From assembly GCF_023051175.1 (NCBI RefSeq), contig NZ_JALKII010000002.1, positions 434,001 to 498,000 on the forward strand: a stretch of 64,000 nucleotides of DNA, written 5' to 3'. The notes below the pieces were generated by a model. The model saw only the letters and a list, made by a program, of their open reading frames with translations. It had not been told where the DNA came from and ran no database searches. Positions 43,801 to 50,959 of this stretch are shown here, in pieces. The stretch's first letter is position 1, and every line of letters starts with the position of its first letter. Origin of the DNA: Alcanivorax quisquiliarum. Its GTDB lineage: Bacteria; Pseudomonadota; Gammaproteobacteria; Pseudomonadales; Alcanivoracaceae. Position numbers and translations under genes: made by a program.

Positions 43801-46800
43801 TGCCGGCGCGGTATCGCTGACCAGCAGCGGCGAGGCGCTACATACATTCGGTGACGGCGCCGACGGCATCCATGCGCAGTCCATCGGTGGCGGCGGTGGC
43901 GATGCCGGCTTCGGCCTGGCGCTGGCCGCCGGGCTGGGCGGCAACACCAGCACCAACGTCAGTGCCTCGCTCGCCATCGGCGGCAGTGGTGGTGACGGCG
44001 GCACCGGCAATACGGTCAGCGTGGACAGCAGCTCCCGGATCATGACCGACGGTGACCAGGCCAACGGCATTCTGGCGCAATCCATTGGTGGTGGCGGCGG
44101 CAGTGGCGGGTTTGCGGTCAGTGGCACGGTGACGATATCCGGCAACGCCGGGCAGGTAGGCGTTGCCATCGGTGGCAAAGGTGGCACGGGCAGCGTGGGT
44201 GACACGGTGCAGGTGAGCAATGCGGGCGAGGTAATCACCCGAGGTGAAGGTTCACTGGGCATTCTGGCGCAGTCGATTGGCGGCGGTGGCGGCAATGGTG
44301 GCCTGGCGGTCACCGGGCAGATCGGCAAAAGCCAGGACAGCTCGGCCGAGATCGGGTTGGCGATCGGTGGCGACGGGGGGACTGGGAATGCGGGCGGGCG
44401 TGTCGAGGTGCTGAATCTGGCCGGGGCCAGCATCACCACCTTCGGCCTGGGCGCGCACGGTATCGAGGCGCAGTCGGTGGGCGGTGGCGGTGGCCGGGGC
44501 GGCCTGGCGATCTATGGTGGTGTGAATGTTGCCGGCAGCGGCCGGTCGCTGAATGTGGGCGCCAGTGTGGGTGGCTGGGGCGGCGATGGTGGCCTGGGCG
44601 GCCTGGTGGGAATCACCAACGCTGGCAACATTCGTGTACACGATGACAGCGCGATGGGCATTGTCGCGCAGTCGGTGGGCGGCGGTGGCGGCGACGGCGG
44701 CGATGCCTATACCGGGTTGTTGGGCATTGCCGATACGTCGGGGCCCAAGGCCGCCACTTACAACATCGCCGCCTCGGTAGGCGGCGAAGGTGGCAGCGGC
44801 AACCATGGCGGCGCGGTACAGGTGGAGAACAGCGGCAGCATCATCACGGGTAGCGAAGTGGAGGTGGAGGGCGTCACCTATATCACGGGGATCGGCGGCT
44901 ACGGCATTTTTGCGCAGTCGGTAGGCGGTGGCGGCGGCATCGGCGGCCGCGCCAACAGCATGAATGTGGTGTACGGCGGCAAATGCACCGTGCCGGGTTT
45001 GTGCGAGATCAACAACTCCGGCAACAACATGGCGTTGACGGCCAATGTGGGCGGGTTTGGCGGTGCGGGTGGCGATGGTGACCGGGTTGATGTCATCAAT
45101 ACCGGCAGCATCGTGACGCTGGGCGACACCGCAGACGGCATTTTTGCGCAATCCATCGGCGGCGGTGGCGGCATCGGTGGCAACGGTGTCAACGGCATTG
45201 CCGGTGGCCCGCCGTTGAAAAGCCACACGGCGTTCTACAAGGACATCAGCGTGACGGTGGGCGGCAACGGTGGCGCCAGCGGTGATGGCGGCGAGGTGCA
45301 GGTGCACAACAGCAGCAGCATCCTGACGCGCGGCGCCAACAGTAACGGCATCTTTGCGCAGTCCGTTGGCGGTGGTGGTGGCACGGGTGGCCTGTCGGTG
45401 ATCGGCCTGATGGGCAAGGTCGGCCTTGGCGGCGAAGGGGGCGCGGGCGGCGATGGCGAGCGCGTACAAGTGTGGCAGGACGGCGGCGCCACCATCGAAA
45501 CACAGAGCACGGCATCACACGGCATCTTTGCCCAGTCCATCGGCGGCGGTGGTGGCATTGCCGGGAATGTGGATCGCATGTTCGGTGCCGGCCTGAGCAA
45601 GCCGCTGGGGCTGATCGGCTACGATCCGGGTGTGAATACGGATTTCGAGTTCGGTTTCGGTATCGGTGTGGGGCTGGCGCTGGGGCGTGCTGCGGGCGAC
45701 GGCGGCGATGGCGGCGCAGTCGATGTGAGTGTGGCCGGCAATATCGTCACGCGGGGCGACAGCAGTGCAGGGGTTTTTGCGCAGTCTGTCGGCGGCGGCG
45801 GTGGTGTGCGCGGCGAGCTGGGCAACGAGCAGCCAGTGCTGAACGGGTTGTCCTGGCATATCGGCTCCAATGGCGATGCCGGCGACGGCGGTGCGGTGGA
45901 TGTGTCGGTCGATGGCAATATCGTCGCCAGCGGCAATTCGGCGCAGGGCGTGTTTGCGCAAAGCAGCGGTGGCCAAGGTGTTGGTGGCGACGTTACCGTC
46001 GAGCTGGCCGGCGCGGTGGTGATGGCGGCGTTGCTGGAGGATGCGGATGGCACCGATGACGAACCGCTGCGCGGGCTGGGCGCGACCGGGGTGCTGGCCC
46101 ACAGTGCGGGCCAGGATGGCAACGGCAATATCCACATCCATATCGCCGGCGCCGATAGCCTGGTGCGTGGTGGCCGCAGCGCAGTGGTCAACGATGATCC
46201 GGACGAATACGCGGAATACGTTGGCATCGGGCTCTGGCTGCTCGACGGGCAGGATAACGTGGTCAGCAACCACGGCACCATCATGACCGCCAACGGTGTA
46301 CATGGCGGCCGGGCGATTTACGCCAGTGGCAGCGATCCGGCCAACGATTTTCACGGTGGCAACGAAACCATCGACAACTACGGCCATATCATCGGCTCCG
46401 TCGATCTGGGCGCCGGGCACAATGCCTTCAATAATTTTGCCGGCGCGCAGTTTGATGCCGGAAAAATTGTCCGGCTGGGGAGCGGCAACACACTCCGCAA
46501 TGAAGGCCGCTTCGAGCCGGGCGGTGCCGGCGTGGTGATGACCAGTGAGCTGGCGGGCGGTTTTCAGCAAGGCAGCAGCGGTTATTTCGGGCTTGATCTG
46601 GATCTGGCGCGCACAGGCGAGCTGGATGAAGCCGACCGGCTCAATGCCACAGGCGACATTACTCTTGCGGGCGAGCTGGATGTGCGCGTGCACAACATCA
46701 CGCAACTGACACCCGGTGCCCATTCGGTGGTGATCGCGGCCTCCGATACCGGTTTGTATGACGCCGGGCTGGCCTTCCTGCACCCGATCTCGGCGGTGGC

Positions 46801-47962
46801 AAAGTTCGATTATTCCATCGTCGATGGGCTGACATTGCAGCTGGATTACGGCATTGATTTTCAGGTTGATGGCCTGAACGGCAACCAGAGCGCAATGGGC
46901 GCGCATTTCAACAATATCCAGCTGGCCGGCGGCTCGCCGGAGCTGGATGCCGTGGTCAATGCGCTGTTTCATATTCCCGATGAGGAAACCTATGCACAGG
47001 TTGCGGGGCAGATGTTGCCTTCAGCCTATCTGGCCAACGAGGTGACCACACTGTATGCCAGCCAGGGCTTTGCCAATCGTATGCTCAGTTGCCGCAGCAG
47101 TGATGGCGACAACCGTTTTGTGGCCGAGCAGGAGTGCGCCTGGCTGAGTGTGCAGCGTGAGCATACGCGCCGTGATGCGACCCGCGAACTGCCCGCCTGG
47201 CAACAGGATGTGACCTCTTTCGGCTATGGCGTGCAGGCCGAGCTGGATAATCATCGGTTTGCCGGCTTTGCGGTGGGCTATGACAAGCTGCGTGGCGATG
47301 CCAACCGCAGCATGAAAACCGACGGCACGCGCTTTCATCTGGGCGCCGTGTTCAAGGTACAGCGCGGCAACTCGGTTTTTGCCGGCTCGTTGTCGGGCGG
47401 CCTCACCCGCATGGATGTGATGCGCAGCGTAGCGGTACCGGGCCTGCCGAACGAGCAATTGGAGGGCACGCAGAAACTGCGCTACCTGGCCGCTAATGCC
47501 GTTGCCAGCCGCGCCTTCCAGCGCGGTGATCTGTACCTCAAGCCGATGCTCGGCATCGCCGCTACCCATGTCGGCCACTCCGGCTACACCGAGCGGGGCG
47601 GCAGCATGGCGCTGCGCGTGCAAGGCGATACGCACACCTATTTCTCGGCCTCGCCAGTGGTGGAATTGGGTGGTGAGCTGGCGCTGGGCGAGAGCCTGCT
47701 GCTGCGCCCTTACCTGCGTGCCGGCGTGACGGCGATGCTCTCCGGCGACAAGCCGCGCATGACAGCGGCGCTCGCGGCAGCACCAGGCGGCGCCGGCACT
47801 TTTACGGTGACGGAACAGGTGGATGATCTGGCCTACGATGTGGCGGCGGGTGTCGATCTGCTCAACCACAACGGCTTTGCCCTGCGCATGGCGGGCACCG
47901 CACGCACCAGCGAGCACACGCGCGATTACGGCGGGCAGGTGAAGATCAGCCTGGCGTTTTGA
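40865..47962 (+). CDS. Giant autotransporter with glycine-rich repeats
   Basis: A 2365-residue type V secreted protein. An extended basic N-terminus (about 1-36) precedes a hydrophobic core cleaved near AAA-51, as in large autotransporters. Residues about 70-200 are non-repetitive. Residues about 210-1760 hold about 24 units of roughly 65 residues, each marked by GILAQSIGGGGGNGG or a variant. A linker follows, then a C-terminal barrel (about 2075-2365) ending VKISLAF. The passenger should form a surface beta-helix for adhesion or biofilm; that is inferred. The ATG at 40865 has GGGGGAAG upstream. A CRP-like site precedes it. Confidence 0.92.
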   Translation: MPRIHIPVLDHCWRAWRHLAVAHLAARRLRCSRRQWAMLLFTSLGASSAAADCATSGPNLVCQGLPEAGIERANTAIKSVTVNAGAGATAVLPGVAGIVLRESGGQGTNEIEVIDYGDQTVMFDHDGDAGEPDGTDDWEVLADEHGNPVVIDGYYLRVLPDERFELANASETLRSFGDGEALAAYLLEENIPVGSDGGAVSGSLTINHHAAFETDGNHGITISSAGGRGGNGGCTNYLFYTSCRGGRGGSNAGSVAVNHSGEIIVRGDDAYGIRASSVGGAGGNGGGSFGLFASSAGSGGHGGKGGDVAVLLNTGAVLQTYGKGGHGVFAYSTGGDGGNGGRPSGAVALGEKGGNGGDAGDVSVSNYGEITTHGEAAHGIFAQSVGAGAGSGSSSGGLVALGGNGGGESSGGAITVANVGTVVTHGLDAYGILAQSIGGGGGNGGSAGGLFSVGGRGGSGGGASLVALSNTGTVQTGADGAVAILAQSIGGGGGNGGNAVSGGSSASVALGGAGGLGGNGGGVVINRLAAQQTLADLGSSLIETRGHQAHGIQAQSIGGGGGNGGMAVAGSVDPLFSASVAMGGSGGRGGSANGVTVNQHGVVSTTGDHAYGIFAQSVGGGGGSGGGAIAGAVSGGTSIAVALGGSGGEGGHAGAVNVNLLGDIVTQGVMSFGMLAQSIGGGGGNGGFSAAVSGGSLTGSVSLGGGGAYAGHGRDVSVVLGEDDDAYRVHTSGEGAHGVLAQSVGGGGGNGGMALAGSVGGGSASVALGGSGAGGGRGGEVLLTNHNQVLTGGDNAFGLIAQSIGGGGGNGGFALGAAVGVMSAAAAVGGSGGGGGDAGDVSLTNHGTVMTTGNLSYGVLAQSVGGGGGNGGSAIAATVAISIESIPAVGASVAIGGAGGTASRGGDVVLDNTGSVQTGSRSEQDGEISRTGHSAHALFAQSVGGGGGTGGFAGAGALALGQGMSFAMALGGSGGAGGDAGAVSLTSSGEALHTFGDGADGIHAQSIGGGGGDAGFGLALAAGLGGNTSTNVSASLAIGGSGGDGGTGNTVSVDSSSRIMTDGDQANGILAQSIGGGGGSGGFAVSGTVTISGNAGQVGVAIGGKGGTGSVGDTVQVSNAGEVITRGEGSLGILAQSIGGGGGNGGLAVTGQIGKSQDSSAEIGLAIGGDGGTGNAGGRVEVLNLAGASITTFGLGAHGIEAQSVGGGGGRGGLAIYGGVNVAGSGRSLNVGASVGGWGGDGGLGGLVGITNAGNIRVHDDSAMGIVAQSVGGGGGDGGDAYTGLLGIADTSGPKAATYNIAASVGGEGGSGNHGGAVQVENSGSIITGSEVEVEGVTYITGIGGYGIFAQSVGGGGGIGGRANSMNVVYGGKCTVPGLCEINNSGNNMALTANVGGFGGAGGDGDRVDVINTGSIVTLGDTADGIFAQSIGGGGGIGGNGVNGIAGGPPLKSHTAFYKDISVTVGGNGGASGDGGEVQVHNSSSILTRGANSNGIFAQSVGGGGGTGGLSVIGLMGKVGLGGEGGAGGDGERVQVWQDGGATIETQSTASHGIFAQSIGGGGGIAGNVDRMFGAGLSKPLGLIGYDPGVNTDFEFGFGIGVGLALGRAAGDGGDGGAVDVSVAGNIVTRGDSSAGVFAQSVGGGGGVRGELGNEQPVLNGLSWHIGSNGDAGDGGAVDVSVDGNIVASGNSAQGVFAQSSGGQGVGGDVTVELAGAVVMAALLEDADGTDDEPLRGLGATGVLAHSAGQDGNGNIHIHIAGADSLVRGGRSAVVNDDPDEYAEYVGIGLWLLDGQDNVVSNHGTIMTANGVHGGRAIYASGSDPANDFHGGNETIDNYGHIIGSVDLGAGHNAFNNFAGAQFDAGKIVRLGSGNTLRNEGRFEPGGAGVVMTSELAGGFQQGSSGYFGLDLDLARTGELDEADRLNATGDITLAGELDVRVHNITQLTPGAHSVVIAASDTGLYDAGLAFLHPISAVAKFDYSIVDGLTLQLDYGIDFQVDGLNGNQSAMGAHFNNIQLAGGSPELDAVVNALFHIPDEETYAQVAGQMLPSAYLANEVTTLYASQGFANRMLSCRSSDGDNRFVAEQECAWLSVQREHTRRDATRELPAWQQDVTSFGYGVQAELDNHRFAGFAVGYDKLRGDANRSMKTDGTRFHLGAVFKVQRGNSVFAGSLSGGLTRMDVMRSVAVPGLPNEQLEGTQKLRYLAANAVASRAFQRGDLYLKPMLGIAATHVGHSGYTERGGSMALRVQGDTHTYFSASPVVELGGELALGESLLLRPYLRAGVTAMLSGDKPRMTAALAAAPGGAGTFTVTEQVDDLAYDVAAGVDLLNHNGFALRMAGTARTSEHTRDYGGQVKISLAF

Positions 47963-47970
47963 ACGATACA

Positions 47971-48032
47971 CCGGGCGCGCCAGAGCCCGGCGCTCCGCGC
48001 CCCGATCCATCGCCCCGGCCCTGATCCGGGGC
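47971..48032 (+). terminator. Two hairpins after the autotransporter gene
   Basis: CCGGGC/GCCCGG (47971-47990) and GCCCCGG/CCGGGGC (48012-48032) lie directly after the stop. Neither has a T-run. Confidence 0.4.
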
Positions 48033-48044
48033 TGCCCCTCGGGC

Positions 48045-48214
48045 GGCAGTGTCTGCGAATGGCAGTGTCTTTGCATGGCAGCACCTTCACATGACAGTGC
48101 CTTCGCATGACAGTCCTTGCAAGGCACCGTCCTTTCAAATGACGGTGCCTTGAAATGACGATGCCTTCAAATGGCAGTGTCTTCAAATATCTTCAAATAA
48201 AAGTGCCGTTAAAT
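48045..48214. repeat. Tandem array of 16-bp degenerate repeats
   Basis: Nine consecutive 16-bp units in exact phase (48045-48188), then a 10-bp partial unit and one more 16-bp unit. Consensus close to GRCAGTGCCTTCAAAT; examples are GGCAGTGTCTTTGCAT, GACAGTGCCTTCGCAT, GACGGTGCCTTGAAAT, GACGATGCCTTCAAAT and GGCAGTGTCTTCAAAT. It is non-coding, between the autotransporter and the imelysin-like gene, in a 549-bp gap (47963-48511) without genes. Confidence 0.8.
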
Positions 48215-48248
48215 ATCAGAGCCTATGAACACACCGGCAATTCCTCGC

Positions 48249-48431
48249 TGAAGCGCCCGGCGCAAAGGCCGGAATGAGTGGCGTCTGATGCTGCGCTCTG
48301 GGCGTTGGTCGAGGTAATTCGAAGATGCCGGGGTTTTCTATTACGCGCCGGCATTGACACAGGGGCTATGGTGCAGAGGCACACGTGAGTGCTGGAAAGC
48401 CCGGCCCGCAGGCCGGGACGATGATGTGGTG
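48249..48431. repeat. Two REP-like palindromic elements
   Basis: Around 48249-48283 (GCGCCCGGCGCAAAGGCCGG) and 48396-48431 (GCCCGGCCCGCAGGCCGGG) are two similar GC-rich palindromes, each preceded by GAA and followed by a GGAATGA/GGACGATGA-type tail. The second has a perfect 7-bp stem at 48400-48417. They resemble REP sequences of pseudomonads. Confidence 0.4.
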
Positions 48432-48511
48432 GCCATAAGCGCCGCCGGGCCGAGAGAAAAAAACTATCGCTGGCGAGCGTTCAGCCGGCGTGCGCCAACG
48501 CAGTGCCCGCC

Positions 48512-49558
48512 TCAGAACAGCCCGACGGGCGGCGCCGAGAGCAGGCGTGCAAGCGCGGCGTGATCATGCGGTTCTTCCGTGAGCAGAGCGGCAAGCTCGC
48601 CGGCGTAGTCCGGTGCCACTGCTTCCAGCACGGCTGCCAGTGCAGCGCCTTGAGGGGTTTGTGGATCAAACCATACATCCACCGCTGCCCTGGTTTCGGT
48701 GCTGGCGATCTGATGGGCTTGCGGGGCCATGTATTCGCCGCCACCGGGATCACCGGCGTCTGCATAGGCGGCCAGTTTCGCCAGCCGCAGCTGGGCGTCG
48801 GCCAGCGCTTGCAACAGTGCGGCGACCAGTTGCTCCGGGGTCGGCGCCTCGCGGGGCTGGATCAGCAGTGTGAGATCTTCCAGCAGCAGCGCGCTGGCGA
48901 CATCGAGATAGCTGCGGCGGCGGTTTTCCGGCAACTCGCGCAACGGCAGCTGGTGGCTGGGCAGCAACTCGGTCACGGCGGTGAGATCCAGCGCGGCGCG
49001 GGGCGCTTCGGGCACACCGGCCAGCAATTGATGAAGAACTTGCAGGCCGACGCTGACCTCCGCCGGATCGGTCATGTCCTGTTGCGCCAGCAGGGTTTCC
49101 GTGTCCAGCGTCAGCGTGACATCGTAGACGATGCCGCTTTCCGGCCAGCCGGGCACCGCATCGACGTAACCGGGCAGGATCGGCCAGATATCTGCCCGCG
49201 CCAGCGGCGGCGCCAGTTGCGGCGTCAGCGCGGCACGGCTGGCCAGCACTGGCCAGGCTCGGCTGAAATGCCTGTAGAGCAGCGCCCAGGCATTCTGCGC
49301 AGCCTCCAGTTGCGCTGCATCCGGTTGCCTCAGCAGCGCCCCCACGGCTTCACGAAAGCCCGGCGCCGCGACCACCAGCCGCCGCAGTTGCGGCGCACTT
49401 TCTTCCTCGTAAGCGCTGGCAAGCGCGGCGTATTCGGCGGCCGCTTCAGTGGGCGCTGCCACGGCGGCAGGTTCGGGTTGCGGTGCAGGTTCCCGGTCGC
49501 AACCGGCCAGCAGCAAGACGGCAAGGGCCGCAGGCAGCAGTGTCAGGCAAGCTTTCAT
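48512..49558 (-). CDS. Imelysin-like lipoprotein lacking the GxHxxE motif
   Basis: A 348-residue lipoprotein (lipobox LLAGC, Cys 20) with an Ala/Pro-rich linker (about 24-40) and a mainly helical domain. The segment ALYRHFSRAWPVLASR and the later EVSVGLQVLHQLLAGVPEAP look like the imelysin (IrpA/Algp7) fold. The place where imelysins have GxHxxE reads GLQVLHQ, so the metal motif is missing. It could be an iron-responsive surface protein that binds something other than metal, or a misassigned helical lipoprotein. It lies 82 bp downstream of a HAD phosphatase gene on the same strand. Confidence 0.6.
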   Translation of the reverse strand: MKACLTLLPAALAVLLLAGCDREPAPQPEPAAVAAPTEAAAEYAALASAYEEESAPQLRRLVVAAPGFREAVGALLRQPDAAQLEAAQNAWALLYRHFSRAWPVLASRAALTPQLAPPLARADIWPILPGYVDAVPGWPESGIVYDVTLTLDTETLLAQQDMTDPAEVSVGLQVLHQLLAGVPEAPRAALDLTAVTELLPSHQLPLRELPENRRRSYLDVASALLLEDLTLLIQPREAPTPEQLVAALLQALADAQLRLAKLAAYADAGDPGGGEYMAPQAHQIASTETRAAVDVWFDPQTPQGAALAAVLEAVAPDYAGELAALLTEEPHDHAALARLLSAPPVGLF

Positions 49559-49640
49559 GATGGTTCGGTGTCCGCTTTATGGTCGTCACAAACCGCCGCC
49601 CGGCGCGGCTATCCCCCAGGATTGCGCCGGGCGCGGCGTA

Positions 49641-50294
49641 TCAGCGCAGGCTGATGATGGGCCAGCCTTGCTCCCGCGCGGTGGCGGCCAGTGTTGGATC
49701 CGGGTCTACGGCGACCGGGTTGTCCACTTTTCTCAGCAGCGGTAAATCATTGTGCGAATCGCTGTAGAAGTAGGCGCCGGCGAGGTCGTGGCCGGTGTCC
49801 GCCAGCCAGGCTTCCAGGCGGGTGATCTTGCCTTCACGGTAGCAGGGTACGCCGGTGATGTCGCCGGTATAGCCGCTGTCGTCCTGTCCGGCGGTGGTAG
49901 CGAGCAGGTGATCCACGCCCAGCTGCTCGGCGATCGGCTGGGTGATGAAATCGTTGGTGGCGGTGATAATCAGCAGGAAGTGCCCCTGGGCACGGTGTTG
50001 CGCCAGCAGCTCGGCGGCCCTGGGCAGCATCAGCGGCGCGATTTCCCGGGCCATGAACGCCTCGCGCCAGCGCAGTAGCTGCTCCAGCGGGTGCTCGGTA
50101 AGGATTTTCAGCACGAAGCGTTGATAGGCGTGGATATCCAGTTGGCCGGCCAGATAATCCTCGTAGAACTGGTCGTTAGTGGCCTTGAAGCCTTCAGCGT
50201 CGACGATGCCCTGGCTGACGAGGTATTCGCCCCACAGGTGATCGGAATCCCCGGCGATCAGGGTGTTGTCGAGGTCGAAAATGGCAAGTGTCAT
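49641..50294 (-). CDS. HAD-IB family phosphatase (SerB-like)
   Basis: A 217-residue HAD hydrolase. Motif I is LAIFDLDNTLIAGDSDHLW (nucleophile Asp), motif II is in LLIITATNDFITQPIA, motif III is the Lys in REGKITRLEAWL, and motif IV is FYSDSHNDLPLL. The cap type fits HAD-IB. The orthologue lies beside rppH in Pseudomonas. The substrate is not known; phosphoserine and other small phosphomonoesters are possible. Divergent from rppH across 128 bp. Confidence 0.85.
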   Translation of the reverse strand: MTLAIFDLDNTLIAGDSDHLWGEYLVSQGIVDAEGFKATNDQFYEDYLAGQLDIHAYQRFVLKILTEHPLEQLLRWREAFMAREIAPLMLPRAAELLAQHRAQGHFLLIITATNDFITQPIAEQLGVDHLLATTAGQDDSGYTGDITGVPCYREGKITRLEAWLADTGHDLAGAYFYSDSHNDLPLLRKVDNPVAVDPDPTLAATAREQGWPIISLR

Positions 50295-50422
50295 GGAATC
50301 TCCGGCAACATGGGGTCACGTCAGGGAAAGGCCGCTAGAATAGCAAAGCGGGATTAAAATGCTCGCGTTGATCGGCGCCCGCCACGCGGGTTTAATGATG
50401 GCGTGGCCATGCAGGCGAAAAG

Positions 50423-50935
50423 ATGACAGGCATTATTGATGAACAGGGTTTCCGGCTGAATGTCGGCATTATCCTGATCGGTGACGACGGGCGGGTCTTC
50501 TGGGGCCGCCGGATCGGCAATCGGGATGCCTGGCAGTTCCCGCAAGGTGGGCTACTGCCCGGCGAAACGCCGGAGCAGGCGCTGTATCGGGAGCTGGAAG
50601 AAGAAGTCGGGCTGACCGAAAGCGATGTGCAGGTGCTCGCCTCGACGCAGGGCTGGCTGAGCTACCGCTTGCCACGGCGCTTTTGGCGCCGTCCGGAAGA
50701 CGCTTTGGGCCGCCAGTGTATCGGTCAGCGGCAGAAGTGGTTCTTGTTGCGGTTGATGAGCGACGAAGAACGCATTGATCTGGCCCGCAGCGGCACGCCG
50801 GAATTTCAGGCCTGGCGCTGGGTGAATTACTGGTATCCGATTCGCAAGGTGGTGCATTTCAAGCGCGGCGTCTATGCCCGCGCGCTGAAGGAACTGGCGC
50901 CGGTTGTACAGCGCCAAGCCTCTCTCAAACTCTGA
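50423..50935 (+). CDS. rppH: RNA pyrophosphohydrolase
   Basis: A 170-residue Nudix hydrolase that removes pyrophosphate from 5' triphosphate RNA and starts mRNA decay. The Nudix box is [20 protein letters not shown] (residues 42-61) followed by VGL. N-terminal [13 protein letters not shown] and C-terminal [13 protein letters not shown] are typical. The next gene, ptsP, is 24 bp downstream, the conserved rppH-ptsP pair. Confidence 0.96.
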   Translation: MTGIIDEQGFRLNVGIILIGDDGRVFWGRRIGNRDAWQFPQGGLLPGETPEQALYRELEEEVGLTESDVQVLASTQGWLSYRLPRRFWRRPEDALGRQCIGQRQKWFLLRLMSDEERIDLARSGTPEFQAWRWVNYWYPIRKVVHFKRGVYARALKELAPVVQRQASLKL

Positions 50936-50959
50936 CACTGGCCGTCAAGGCAGGCGCAC

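Noticed and set aside
42140-45560. Regular repeats that at first glance resemble a CRISPR array or minisatellite
   Set aside because: They are in-frame coding repeats of a beta-helix passenger with about 195-bp spacing and protein-level conservation, not short identical repeats with unique spacers.
45515-46972. A 485-codon antisense frame in the same gene
   Set aside because: Same shadow effect; no recognisable domain or start signal.
48016-48186. Minus-strand frame through the 16-bp array giving repeated His/Lys/Arg words
   Set aside because: No signal, ribosome site or continuity across the partial repeat unit; more simply a non-coding tandem array.
48503-49654. A 383-codon plus-strand frame opposite the imelysin-like gene
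   Set aside because: Low-complexity Gln/Gly/Arg-rich shadow; the minus frame has a lipoprotein signal and ordered helices.
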